A stretch of DNA of 64,000 nt from an uncultured Bacteroidales bacterium (GTDB taxonomy: Bacteria; Bacteroidota; Bacteroidia; Bacteroidales; Paludibacteraceae). The notes below the pieces were generated by a model that ran no database searches, was not told the DNA's origin, and saw nothing but the letters and a program-made list of their open reading frames with translations. Below are positions 24,128 through 33,513 of the stretch, in pieces. Location: contig CACXCA010000022.1 in assembly GCA_902766045.1 (NCBI GenBank), forward strand, positions 1 through 64,000. Reading direction: 5' to 3'. Every line of letters begins with the position of its first letter. Positions within the stretch are counted from its first letter, which is position 1. A program made the position numbers and the translations under genes.

Positions 24128-24595
24128 ATGATTAAACAGTGGCCTGAAGACAAATGGGCAAGCGAAATTGAGTTAGCTTTCGCTGTCATGAGTGGCAAAG
24201 TAAGTAATGCCGTTAACCGAGTATTAACCAGACAACTGCGCAATGCAGAGATTGACATTACGCCAGAACAGTGGTTGGTTCTAATGTGTTTATGGTTAGA
24301 AGTAGAAGGGGAACATCCAACACAAAACCAAATTGCACAAGCAACATTTAAAGATCGACCAAGCATCACTCGACTGGTACGTAATTTAGAGCGACAAGGA
24401 TTGATTTACAGAACAGAAAAGGAAGGAGACAAACGAGCCAATTTCGTCAGATTGACAGAAAAAGGCAAAGAACTAGAAATGAAAGTACGAGAAGTGACCC
24501 ACAGAGGATTAGAATCAATCTTCTATGGATTTAGCGAAGAAGAAATTGACACCGCTATTAAATTATTAGGAAGAGTATTTAACAACTTAGTATAA
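24128..24595 (+). CDS. MarR-family transcriptional repressor
   Basis: A 155-residue winged-helix regulator: ITPEQWLVLMCLW (helix 2-3), QNQIAQATFKDRPSITRLV (recognition helix), and the wing RTEKEGDKRANFVRLTEKG with the usual DKR. It heads an operon with TolC, HlyD and two ABC-2 permeases, so it most likely represses efflux and is released by a transported small molecule. Two copies of a 14-bp palindrome lie upstream. The ATG at 24128 is 43 bp after the -7 box. Confidence 0.9.
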   Translation: MIKQWPEDKWASEIELAFAVMSGKVSNAVNRVLTRQLRNAEIDITPEQWLVLMCLWLEVEGEHPTQNQIAQATFKDRPSITRLVRNLERQGLIYRTEKEGDKRANFVRLTEKGKELEMKVREVTHRGLESIFYGFSEEEIDTAIKLLGRVFNNLV

Positions 24596-24615
24596 CGAAT
24601 TAAGTTTTCAAACAG

Positions 24616-26094
24616 ATGAGAGAGATTGCATTAATTATTGTAGGCTTACTCTGGACAGGTTGTCTTTCAGCACAAAACGTCTATTCATTAGAGAATTGTA
24701 GAAAGATGGCATTGGATAACAACAAGACGGCCAAAATAGCGCAAGCAGAGAGTGACAAAGCTGAGTATGAACGTAAAGCCGCATTTACAAAGTTTTTCCC
24801 AGAGTTATCTATCAAAGGTGCATATGTGCGCAATGGTGAGGAGACAAGTTTGATTGCAGAAGACATGTATTTACCAATCGGAACACTTACAGAAAGTGGG
24901 TTCGCATTTACGCCAGACCAGATAAACAACAAATGGGTGAAACTGGGAGGCCTGTCTATTCCATTAGATGCGGATGGAAAGCCATTCGACCCTAGAAGTA
25001 ATCCTGAGAAAATCATGTGGAAACAATATACTACGATTCCGGCTGATGAGTTAACCTTCGACACAAGGAACATATTCCTAGCATCTTTAAATCTGACCCA
25101 ACCAGTCTTCATGGGTGGTAAGATTATAGCCTACAATAAGATATGCAAGCTCAAAAAAGAACTTGCCGATAGCAAGCTCAACACATTACAAGAGGAGATA
25201 CTTGTAAAAACAGATGAGACTTATTGGCAAATCGTTTCATTGAACAGTAAGAAGAAAGCCGTTGAAGGATTAATATCCCTGCTTGAAAAGATGGATAATG
25301 ATGTCAAAGCTCTGATTGAAACAGGCATGGCAACGAAAGCAGATGAACTATCTGTTTCCGTCAAAAAGAATGAAGCAGAAATGGCTCTCTTCAAAGTTCA
25401 AAACGGTATTCAACTATCTAAAATGTTGCTTGCCCAATACTGTGGACTTCCTATGAACGAAGACTACACATTGGAAGATGAGCAAAATGAATCCATTCAA
25501 TTTTCTGAAACCATGTCTGTTGACATGAACGAAGTATATGAAAAGAGAAATGAGATTAAAAGTCTAACCCTTGCACAAGAGATATATAAACAAAAAGAAC
25601 ACATCGAACGAGCAAAACTGATGCCGACCATCGCATTAATGGGATCGTATGCCGGCACAAACCCAACCATACAGGAAGGATTCGAAAAAAAATTCGGATT
25701 TGATTGGCATGTCGGAGTTGTTGTCAACATACCATTGCTACACTGGGGAGAAAACATCTTCACTCTGAAAGCTGCTAAATGCGAATCGGAAATTGCTCGA
25801 TACAAAGAAGAGGAGGCTAAAGAGAAGATTGAGCTACAGGTTAATCAGAGCCTGCTCAATCACTCTGAGGCACTCCGTAAACTCAACATATCCGCACGTA
25901 ATCTGGAAAAAGCGGAAGAGAACCTGAAACATGCCACCTTGGGATTCGAAGAAGGTGTAATCCCTGCTGCTAACCTGATGGAGGCACAAACTGCATGGCT
26001 CTCTGCCAAGTCAAATCAAATTGAGGCGGAAATCGAAGCCAAGATTAGTGAAATAAACTACAAAAAAGCAACAGGAAACTTGAAAGAAAAATAA
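24616..26094 (+). CDS. TolC-family outer membrane efflux protein
   Basis: A 492-residue protein with a signal peptide ending near CLSAQ. The mature part starts VYSLENCRKMALDNNKTAK, the entry helix of OEP repeats, and shows the typical pair of long helical hairpins, with LNLTQPVFMGGKIIAYNKI in the first half and VVNIPLLHWGENIFTLKAA in the second. It would form the outer-membrane duct of the efflux pump encoded by the next three genes. It follows marR by 20 bp. Confidence 0.9.
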   Translation: MREIALIIVGLLWTGCLSAQNVYSLENCRKMALDNNKTAKIAQAESDKAEYERKAAFTKFFPELSIKGAYVRNGEETSLIAEDMYLPIGTLTESGFAFTPDQINNKWVKLGGLSIPLDADGKPFDPRSNPEKIMWKQYTTIPADELTFDTRNIFLASLNLTQPVFMGGKIIAYNKICKLKKELADSKLNTLQEEILVKTDETYWQIVSLNSKKKAVEGLISLLEKMDNDVKALIETGMATKADELSVSVKKNEAEMALFKVQNGIQLSKMLLAQYCGLPMNEDYTLEDEQNESIQFSETMSVDMNEVYEKRNEIKSLTLAQEIYKQKEHIERAKLMPTIALMGSYAGTNPTIQEGFEKKFGFDWHVGVVVNIPLLHWGENIFTLKAAKCESEIARYKEEEAKEKIELQVNQSLLNHSEALRKLNISARNLEKAEENLKHATLGFEEGVIPAANLMEAQTAWLSAKSNQIEAEIEAKISEINYKKATGNLKEK

Positions 26095-26126
26095 AAACGA
26101 ATTGAAAAATTTTAAATCATAACATC

Positions 26127-27122
26127 ATGAGTAAATATAACAAAGGAAACAACGTAAATATAGCTATCGCTTTCGTTGTACTTTTAACAATCGTACTAGG
26201 AATCACATTGATTGGTATCTTCACCATGAAATCCGATTCTGAAATCATTCAAGGAGAAGTGGAATTCACCCAAATCCGTGTTTCTGGCAAGTTACCTGCA
26301 CGAATTGACAAATTTTGCGTAAGAGAAGGAGAATATGTAGGCGAAGGAGATACGCTGGTTCTTCTGGATAGCCCAGAGATCCAAGCTAAGATGCAACAAG
26401 CTCGCGCTGCAGAAAAAGCCGCATCAGCCATCAACCAAAAAGCAAACAAAGGCGCAACAGAAGAACAAATCAAAGCTGCATACGAAATGTGGCAAAAAGC
26501 ACAAGCTGGACTTGAGGTGGCAAAGAAATCATATGATCGTGTACAGGCATTATACGAGAAAGAGGTAATCCCTGCGCAAAAAAGAGATGAAGCGGAAGCA
26601 AACTACAAAGCCATGCTGGCTACTGAACAAGCAGCTAAATCACAATATGACATGGCTATGAAGGGCGCAACAGACGAAGAGAAAGATGCCGCACTAGCTC
26701 AACTAAACAGAGCCAAAGGAGCTGTGGCTGAAGTACGCTCCTATATGTCAGAGACCATCCTCACCTCCCCTATCTCAGGGAAAGTGGCAGAGATATTCCC
26801 TCAGAGAGGTGAATTAGTAGGATCTGGTGCTCCCATCATGAACATCATCGATACAGCCGATGTATGGGTTACATTCAACATCCGAGAAAAATATTGTGCT
26901 AACTTTGCAGAGGGAACTACCTTCAAAGCAACGATTCCTGCACTAAATGACAAAGAGATTGAGTTGTGCGTTAATTATATAAAAGACCTAGGTTCATTTG
27001 CTGCATGGAAAGCAACAAAAGCAACAGGAGAGTTTGACTCCAAAACATTTGAAGTAAGAGCCATCCCAACAGAGAAAATCGAAGGACTCATCAGCGGCAT
27101 GTCCGTAATCATAAAAAAATGA
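26127..27122 (+). CDS. HlyD-family membrane fusion protein
   Basis: A 331-residue periplasmic adaptor with one N-terminal transmembrane anchor (about 12-33). A biotinyl-lipoyl half (VSGKLPARIDKFCVREGEYV) is followed by a long Ala/Lys/Glu-rich coiled-coil hairpin (about 85-205), the second lipoyl half (LTSPISGKVAEIFPQRGELV) and a beta-barrel domain. This is the EmrA/YbhG type. It joins the TolC duct to the inner-membrane permeases; 32 bp after tolC and 13 bp before the first permease. Confidence 0.9.
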   Translation: MSKYNKGNNVNIAIAFVVLLTIVLGITLIGIFTMKSDSEIIQGEVEFTQIRVSGKLPARIDKFCVREGEYVGEGDTLVLLDSPEIQAKMQQARAAEKAASAINQKANKGATEEQIKAAYEMWQKAQAGLEVAKKSYDRVQALYEKEVIPAQKRDEAEANYKAMLATEQAAKSQYDMAMKGATDEEKDAALAQLNRAKGAVAEVRSYMSETILTSPISGKVAEIFPQRGELVGSGAPIMNIIDTADVWVTFNIREKYCANFAEGTTFKATIPALNDKEIELCVNYIKDLGSFAAWKATKATGEFDSKTFEVRAIPTEKIEGLISGMSVIIKK

Positions 27123-27135
27123 TTCTTACATTTCA

Positions 27136-28314
27136 ATGGAAAACTATTCAACCATAAAAAGAATTTGGATGATCATGATACGAGAATGGAGGTTACTCAC
27201 ATCTCGTAAACTGTACATATCTGTCATGATTGGTGCTCCCATCCTTTGCATTGTGTTTTTCCTAACACTAATGCAGGATGGTCTTCCTAATGAAATGCCA
27301 GTAGCTGTAGTGGATATGGACATGTCTAATATCTCAAGAAGATTGACACGACAACTTGATGCCTTCAAACAAACTGAAGTAGTAACTAAATGCACATCAT
27401 TCAGCGAGGCAAGAAAACTGATGCAAGAAGGCAAGGTGTACGGCATCTACTATATTCCAGAAGGATTAGAACACGACATCCTATCGTTCAGACAACCGAA
27501 GGTCTCTTTCTACACCAACAACTCCTACATTGTTGCAGGATCGCTGTTGTTCCGTGACATGAAGACCTTGTCTGTGTTAGGATCAGCCTATGTAGGTAAA
27601 GAAATGCGTACGGCAAAAGGACAGACAGAGGAACAAGCAATGGCAGAGTTGCAACCTATAGCCATTGAGTCGCATTCCATCGGTAACCCATGGGTAAATT
27701 ACGCTATTTATTTATGTAATGTAATTCTACCCGGCTTACTATGTGTCATCATCATCATCACCACGGTTTATGCGCTTGGATCGGAAGTGAAACAAAAACG
27801 GTCCAGGAATCTATTACGCATCGCCAAAGATGATATGTTCACCGTTATCGTCGGGAAACTGTTACCTCATACGTTGATTTACCTTTTAATGATAACTCTC
27901 ATTGAAGTCACATTATATGGCTATATGCAATTCCCATGTAAAAACGGATTGTGCTCCATGCTGGTCGTATCATATCTATTTGTACTTGCCTGTGAATCAC
28001 TGGCTGTATTCTTCTATTCCCTGATACCCATCATGAGAATCTCTCTGAGCATCTCCGCTTTCTTCTGTATGCTGTCATTTTCCATCAGCGGATTCACATT
28101 TCCTGTAAGTGAAATGCACCCAATCATACAGACATGGGCAACGGTATTTCCTCTCAGACATTTCTTCCTACTATATGTGGACAATGCCCTGAACGGAATA
28201 TCATTCTGTTATTCATGGACCTCCTACTTGGCATTAACATTATTCCTGTTCCTGCCAATTTTGAGTTCGAAACGACTACATACAGTTTATAAATACGATG
28301 TTTATGACATCTAA
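27136..28314 (+). CDS. ABC-2 type permease (first of pair)
   Basis: A 392-residue inner-membrane protein of the ABC2_membrane_3/YhiH-YbhS type. A first helix lies near 27-48, then a large extracytoplasmic loop (about 50-185) carrying VAVVDMDMSNISRRL, then five more helices between about 190 and 375. Such subunits normally pair with an ATPase. No nucleotide-binding domain is fused to it or encoded in the operon, so energy must come from an ATPase elsewhere, or the family works differently here. Confidence 0.85.
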   Translation: MENYSTIKRIWMIMIREWRLLTSRKLYISVMIGAPILCIVFFLTLMQDGLPNEMPVAVVDMDMSNISRRLTRQLDAFKQTEVVTKCTSFSEARKLMQEGKVYGIYYIPEGLEHDILSFRQPKVSFYTNNSYIVAGSLLFRDMKTLSVLGSAYVGKEMRTAKGQTEEQAMAELQPIAIESHSIGNPWVNYAIYLCNVILPGLLCVIIIITTVYALGSEVKQKRSRNLLRIAKDDMFTVIVGKLLPHTLIYLLMITLIEVTLYGYMQFPCKNGLCSMLVVSYLFVLACESLAVFFYSLIPIMRISLSISAFFCMLSFSISGFTFPVSEMHPIIQTWATVFPLRHFFLLYVDNALNGISFCYSWTSYLALTLFLFLPILSSKRLHTVYKYDVYDI

Positions 28315-28326
28315 AAAAACGGCAAC

Positions 28327-29520
28327 ATGATAAATCGATTTTTCAAACAGATACGAGAAGGATTTTCTGATTTATTGATAGTCTGGTATGATGAATTCCG
28401 AAATGTTTTATCGGACGCTGCAGTGCTTCTTCTATTTTTTGTAGCACCTCTTTTCTACCCCATCGTTTATGGATTGATATACAATCAAGAAGTGGCAAAA
28501 GAAGCCAAATTGGTGGTCGTTGACGATTGTAATTCACCCGAATCAAGAGAATTCCGTCGTTTATGTGATGCATCAAGAGATATTCAAGTCGTAGCAATCT
28601 GCGCAGACATGGAAGAAGCAAAAGAACTGCTTCGACAAAAAGAGGCATTCGGCATCATGAGATTCCCAAAAGATTTTTCTAAAAATATCGCCCATAAAGA
28701 GAAAGCAACGATTCAGCTCTACTCCGATATGAGTAGTCTATTGTATTATAAATGCTTTCTGCTGACAGCTACGGAGGTATCTCTCGAAATGAACAAAGAT
28801 ATACAGATCGCACGCATGAGCAATGCTACTAACCGAGAAGCTGAGGTGGAAACAACGCCTCTTGCCTACGAAGAAGTGGCAATGTACAACACCCAAAGCG
28901 GATTCGACAGCTTCTTATTGCCAGCATTCCTAATGCTTCTGATTCAACAGACCTTGGTTATCGGAATATGCGTATTAGCAGGCTCAACCTACGATCAGAA
29001 AAAATTTCATCGTATGATGCCAATCTTTCGTCATAAGAGAGGTACATTCAGAATCGTATTTGGTAAAACGCTCTGTTATGTAATGATATATCTAATCATG
29101 AGTTTCTATTTGTTGTGGATTGTGCCAATGATCTTCTCATTACCACAAATCGGCAATCCAATAGAAATCGTCGGTTTCATCTTACCTTATATCATTGCAT
29201 GCACATTCTTTGGCATGACCCTAAGCATTCTTATCAAAGAAAAAGAAACAGCATACGTCGCATTAGTTTTCTTATCCATCATATTCTTGTTCATTTCAGG
29301 AATATCATGGCCAGGTTCAGCAATTCCAGATTTTTGGAGATATGTCAGCTATCTGCTGCCTAGTACTTTTGGCGTACAAGGATTCGTCAAAATCAACACG
29401 ATGGGAGCATCCATTCCAGACATCTCCTTCGAATACCGTGGTCTGTTAATTCAAATTGTTATATACTTCATTACCGCATGTCTAATATACAGACACAGAA
29501 TCAATAAGGAGTGCGTGTAA
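28327..29520 (+). CDS. ABC-2 type permease (second of pair)
   Basis: A 397-residue protein with the same plan as the preceding gene: helix 1 near 33-55, an external loop with LVVVDDCNSPESREFRRL, and a C-terminal block of five helices from about residue 200. The two permeases probably form a heterodimer. They are 12 bp apart and share one transcript with marR, tolC and hlyD. No Walker A or signature motif occurs in either. Confidence 0.85.
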   Translation: MINRFFKQIREGFSDLLIVWYDEFRNVLSDAAVLLLFFVAPLFYPIVYGLIYNQEVAKEAKLVVVDDCNSPESREFRRLCDASRDIQVVAICADMEEAKELLRQKEAFGIMRFPKDFSKNIAHKEKATIQLYSDMSSLLYYKCFLLTATEVSLEMNKDIQIARMSNATNREAEVETTPLAYEEVAMYNTQSGFDSFLLPAFLMLLIQQTLVIGICVLAGSTYDQKKFHRMMPIFRHKRGTFRIVFGKTLCYVMIYLIMSFYLLWIVPMIFSLPQIGNPIEIVGFILPYIIACTFFGMTLSILIKEKETAYVALVFLSIIFLFISGISWPGSAIPDFWRYVSYLLPSTFGVQGFVKINTMGASIPDISFEYRGLLIQIVIYFITACLIYRHRINKECV

Positions 29521-29543
29521 TATTAAATGGAACGCATATACGT

Positions 29544-30092
29544 ATGAAATATTTAATTTTATCGGACATTCATGGAGACTTGTTTCGCTTGAAGCAAGTC
29601 CTCCATTTTTTTCATACCAATAAGTACGATCTATTAATCATCCTTGGTGATATTCTCAACTACGGACCACGCAATGGCATCCCAGAAGGACTTGATGCTC
29701 AAGGCATTGCCGACACTCTCAATTCCCTTTCTGATAAAATTATTGCAGTAAGAGGCAATTGTGACTCGGAAGTAGATCAGATGCTTTTGAATTTCCCAAT
29801 GATGTCCGATTATTCTCTACTGATAGTCAATGGAAAAAAGATTTTCCTGACACATGGACATATCTACAATCCCGAGCACCTATCCAAACTAAATATCGAT
29901 GTCTTATGCTATGGTCATACTCATCTTTGGCAATTAGAAAAAAAGGAACAACTGATCATCTGCAACACAGGCAGTATCACATTTCCCAAAGAGAACAAAG
30001 AAGCCACCTTTGCCACGTTAGACGAAGACAATATGCTTCGAATCCGAAATCTTGAAGGCAAGATAATAAAAGAAATAAATAGTATATGCTAG
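29544..30092 (+). CDS. yfcE: YfcE-family phosphodiesterase
   Basis: A 182-residue calcineurin-like metallophosphoesterase. Metal-binding motifs are all visible: LSDIHGD (D8, H10), LGDILNYG, RGNCDSEV, THGHIYNP and YGHTH. YfcE enzymes cleave phosphodiesters in vitro; the natural substrate is unknown. The start MKYLILSDIHGD was chosen because the strand must begin at this Met; an ATG 11 codons upstream overlaps the permease stop. It overlaps DUF554 by 7 bp. Confidence 0.88.
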   Translation: MKYLILSDIHGDLFRLKQVLHFFHTNKYDLLIILGDILNYGPRNGIPEGLDAQGIADTLNSLSDKIIAVRGNCDSEVDQMLLNFPMMSDYSLLIVNGKKIFLTHGHIYNPEHLSKLNIDVLCYGHTHLWQLEKKEQLIICNTGSITFPKENKEATFATLDEDNMLRIRNLEGKIIKEINSIC

Positions 30093-30784
30093 GTACAATA
30101 GTCAACACATGCACCATTCTTATCGGTAGCACATTAGGTTGTTTATTACGAAAAGGAATAGGCGATAAATATAAAAAAACGTTGTTCGACGGACTAGGTC
30201 TCTGTTGTTTAGTCCTAGGTATGAATGCCGCATTACCAAACATGTCTAAATCGGAATATCCTGTACTGTTTATTCTGAGCATAGCTATCGGTGGTTTAAT
30301 CGGCACAAAACTGAACATAGAAAACCGAATAAATCAGATTTCTCAAAACAACAAAGGTGCCGTACAAGGTCTAACAACAGGTGTATTACTTTATTGCATA
30401 GGAACGTTCAGCATCGTCGGACCTGTGTTATCAGCACTGTCACCTAGTCATGGATGGGCTTTCGACGAACCCGACAACACATTCTTATATACGAATGCCA
30501 CACTCGATCTGGTCACCTCTGCTGTCCTAGCAGCTTCTTACGGTAGAATCATGTTGCTCGCCGCCCCTATTCTTTTCTGTTGGCAAAGTTTATTCTACAT
30601 GATTGCATACTATTTTAGTGCTGCCATGCCTGAACCCATGCGCATTGAGTTAAGCATTGTGGGAGGCGTACTAATTATCAGCTCCGGACTTTCCATTCTC
30701 AATATCAAGAATTGCAAAACCGTCAATTTACTGCCCTCTCTGCTAATTCCTATACTATTCTATACGATAAAAGAATTAATATAA
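30086..30784 (+). CDS. DUF554 family membrane protein
   Basis: A 232-residue polytopic inner-membrane protein: GTIVNTCTILIGSTLGCLL at the N-terminus, then five or six more helices; GVLLYCIGTFSIVGPVLSAL is a typical DUF554 segment. Proposed to be a small transporter, function unproven. It overlaps the yfcE stop by 7 bp, so it is translationally coupled, and is probably the last gene of the marR transcript. Confidence 0.85.
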   Translation: MLGTIVNTCTILIGSTLGCLLRKGIGDKYKKTLFDGLGLCCLVLGMNAALPNMSKSEYPVLFILSIAIGGLIGTKLNIENRINQISQNNKGAVQGLTTGVLLYCIGTFSIVGPVLSALSPSHGWAFDEPDNTFLYTNATLDLVTSAVLAASYGRIMLLAAPILFCWQSLFYMIAYYFSAAMPEPMRIELSIVGGVLIISSGLSILNIKNCKTVNLLPSLLIPILFYTIKELI

Positions 30785-30812
30785 GGTGGGTTTAACAAAC
30801 ACCAAAAAGTTT

Positions 30813-30821
30813 CCCCCCCCC
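30813..30821 (+). repeat. Poly-C tract (9 C)
   Basis: Nine consecutive C just after the DUF554 gene, in non-coding DNA. It is preceded by GGTGGG at 30785, with which it could pair weakly. The spacer 30822-30940 shows nothing else assignable. Confidence 0.7.
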
Positions 30822-30948
30822 ACAATTAATTTACACTAACTTTTGTTTAAATAGTGGATTTATAGAACGTACCATAGGCACGCTCTCCCCCACAAAAAAC
30901 AATCGTCCATCTTTTTTGACGAAAAAGCATGGGTTTTTACCTTTAAAA

Positions 30949-30980
30949 TTTGGATATGTAAAAACAAAGTTATAGTTTTG
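30949..30980 (+). promoter_or_regulatory. Promoter of tRNA-Cys
   Basis: TTTG (30949-30952), 20 bp, then TAGTTTTG (30973-30980), 15 bp before the tRNA 5' end. Confidence 0.65.
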
Positions 30981-30995
30981 CACCACAAATCAAAT

Positions 30996-31066
30996 GGTTC
31001 CTTGGCCGAGTGGTTAGGTACCGGTCTGCAAAACCGTTTACAGCAGTTCGAATCTGCTAGGAACCT
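30996..31066 (+). tRNA. tRNA-Cys (GCA)
   Basis: The 71-nt cloverleaf has acceptor stem GGTTCCT/AGGAACC, a D arm with GTGGTTAGGTA, anticodon loop CTGCAAA (GCA at 31028-31030), and T arm AGCAG-TTCGAAT-CTGCT. The discriminator is T, as expected for tRNA-Cys, and no CCA is encoded. The outermost anticodon-stem pair is mismatched. Confidence 0.95.
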
Positions 31067-31102
31067 CAAGGCGCAATCATCTAGGTTGCGCTTGATTTTT
31101 TT
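31067..31102 (+). terminator. Terminator of tRNA-Cys
   Basis: CAAGGCGCAA pairs with TTGCGCTTG (one bulge) around a short loop, followed by ATTTTTTT, directly after the tRNA. Confidence 0.85.
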
Positions 31103-31231
31103 AGATAGGATCTAATCTTAGTAGAATTAATAGGGCTAACGCCTCTTGAAACAAGTATCTTTCTATCAAAAATGGCTAAACCTGGTATCACAGTCAACAG
31201 ATTTTTCGCCACGAGAAATAAAAAATGTAAC

Positions 31232-33481
31232 ATGTTGAAAAAGATCAGTCTCTTAGTATTATCATTAGCACCTCACCTATTCTATGCAGAGTCCAATGAT
31301 AGCACAAGTTATCTGGCCGAAGTGGAGGTCGTAACCAACCTGAAAGAGCGAAAATTCATCGAAGAACTACCACTGTCAGCTAATACTTTCAGCATGACGC
31401 AGATAGAAAACATCAACTCTTCATCAACGAAAGACCTCACCTCCTTTGTGCCTAATTTTCACCTGCCTGAATATGGGTCACAGATGACATCGTCCATCTA
31501 CGTCAGAGGATTCGGCACAAGAATTGATCAACCCGTTGTCGGCATGATTGTGGACAACATTCCCGTTCTGAACAAAAATGCGTTTGATACTGATTTGTTC
31601 GATCTCCAACGTGCAGAATTCCTTCGTGGTCCTCAAGGAACACTTTACGGTCGAAACACGATGTGCGGATTGATCAATATATATACGCTTTCTCCTTTTT
31701 CTTATCAAGGCACACGTCTGAACTTAGATTATTCCACAGCCAACACCTTTAAGATAAAAGCTTCAACCTACCAGAATCCATCTCAAAAATTTGCATATTC
31801 AATCGCTGCAAATATGCTTCACACCAATGGCTATTTTTATAACCAATACAACGATGATTTATGTGATCCTTCTAATAGCATCACGTTAAGAAATCGACTT
31901 ATGTGGAGACCCAAGACATCCTTATCTATCGAGAACACAATCTCTGCCAATCTCCTTCGTCAAGGAGGTTATGCCTACGGTTTAATTCTTGACGGCAACA
32001 CACAACCTGTCAATTACAATGACGAATGTCATTATAACCGACTAAGCCTGCAAGAAGGTATAGTCTTGAAAAAGAAATTGAAAAAAATGGATTTGTCGTC
32101 AGTAACCAGCTATCAATTTCTGGACGACGATATGCTGCTCGACAATGATTTTCTTCCTCAATCCATCTTCACCCTCAATCAAGCGCAGAAGGAACATGTC
32201 ATAACTGAAGAGGTAGTTTTTCTGTCCAACACTCAAAACAAGATCTGGTCATGGAAATCTGGACTATATGGTTTTTACAAATACAACCGCATGAGTGCGC
32301 CTGTCACCTTTAAGGAAGATGGCATCAACCAACTCATCCTGTCAAATGCCAATAAAGGAATACAATCAGCATTTCCCGAAGACCGATTAGATATAGCAGA
32401 AAAACAATTTGCAGTTAACAGTGATTTTACTATCCCGACCTTTGGCATCGCTGCTTATCACCAGTCAGAATTCAACGTTGGGAAATGGACGTTTACAACA
32501 GGACTTCGCGTAGATTACGAAAAAGACAAAATGAGCTATGCAAACGAAACGGATATACACTACATCTTCACACTCCTTATGAAAGATTATAAAAGTCTTT
32601 CCTGCACGATGAATGGTGAAACCGAGCAAGCCTACTTTGAAGTTTTGCCTAAAATATCCATTCAATACAACTTCAACGATCATAATCACCTATACGCATA
32701 CGCAGCCAAAGGATATAAAGCAGGCGGATTCAATACGCAAATATTCTCCGACATTCTGCAAAACAAACTGAAAAATGACATCATGCATGATCTGGGCATG
32801 CGTTTTGATGGTATGGGAAATGAAACTTACAACACAGACGAAGCTATCTCATACAAACCAGAATACAACTGGACATACGAAATTGGCGGTCATTTCTCTT
32901 GGTTAGATAAACAACTCACCACGAATATGTCCCTTTTCTATATTGATTGCCGAAATCAACAACTAACCGTCTTCCCAAAAGGCAAAAACACAGGAAGAAT
33001 GATGACTAACGCTGGAAAGAGCAAAAGCCTCGGAAGCGAGATATCCATCCTTTATTCACATAAAAACATACTCCTAAACGGAGCCTACGGATACACCCAT
33101 GCAACATTTACGGAATTCGATGACGGGAACCATTCTTACAACGGAAACTTCATTCCTTATTCCCCACTCAACACTGCATCGATACAAGCGCAATACACAT
33201 TCTACATCAATAAAAAGATAGTGGACAAATTAACCGTCATCGCAGATTGGAAAGGAACTGGTAAAATTTATTGGGACGAAGCCAATAGCGTAGAGCAATC
33301 ATTTTATTCACTTTTGGGTTCCTCAATCATAGTACAAAAGGATAAATTTCAATTAAAAGGTTGGTGCAAGAACATTGGCGGAGCAGATTATAATACATTC
33401 TACTTCGTTTCCATGGGGAACTCCTTCTGTCAGAAAGGGAAGCCTCGACAAATCGGAGTAAGTATAAAGTATGAATTCTAA
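31232..33481 (+). CDS. TonB-dependent receptor (first paralogue)
   Basis: A 749-residue outer-membrane receptor. The start MLKKISLLVLSLAPHLFYA gives a good signal peptide; the frame is open 20 codons further but lacks one. A plug domain (about 30-170) contains SIYVRGFGTRIDQPVVGMIV, LRGPQGTLYGRNTM and NIYTLSPF. A 22-strand barrel follows, with KGYKAGGFNTQIF near the middle and terminal aromatic GVSIKYEF. There is no carboxypeptidase-like N-terminal domain and no SusD partner, so it is not a Sus-type glycan importer. It closely resembles the receptor at 58108. The gene after it encodes a small lipoprotein. Confidence 0.92.
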   Translation: MLKKISLLVLSLAPHLFYAESNDSTSYLAEVEVVTNLKERKFIEELPLSANTFSMTQIENINSSSTKDLTSFVPNFHLPEYGSQMTSSIYVRGFGTRIDQPVVGMIVDNIPVLNKNAFDTDLFDLQRAEFLRGPQGTLYGRNTMCGLINIYTLSPFSYQGTRLNLDYSTANTFKIKASTYQNPSQKFAYSIAANMLHTNGYFYNQYNDDLCDPSNSITLRNRLMWRPKTSLSIENTISANLLRQGGYAYGLILDGNTQPVNYNDECHYNRLSLQEGIVLKKKLKKMDLSSVTSYQFLDDDMLLDNDFLPQSIFTLNQAQKEHVITEEVVFLSNTQNKIWSWKSGLYGFYKYNRMSAPVTFKEDGINQLILSNANKGIQSAFPEDRLDIAEKQFAVNSDFTIPTFGIAAYHQSEFNVGKWTFTTGLRVDYEKDKMSYANETDIHYIFTLLMKDYKSLSCTMNGETEQAYFEVLPKISIQYNFNDHNHLYAYAAKGYKAGGFNTQIFSDILQNKLKNDIMHDLGMRFDGMGNETYNTDEAISYKPEYNWTYEIGGHFSWLDKQLTTNMSLFYIDCRNQQLTVFPKGKNTGRMMTNAGKSKSLGSEISILYSHKNILLNGAYGYTHATFTEFDDGNHSYNGNFIPYSPLNTASIQAQYTFYINKKIVDKLTVIADWKGTGKIYWDEANSVEQSFYSLLGSSIIVQKDKFQLKGWCKNIGGADYNTFYFVSMGNSFCQKGKPRQIGVSIKYEF

Positions 33482-33513
33482 TTTCTAATCAATAATTTTT
33501 AACTCTTTAAAAC

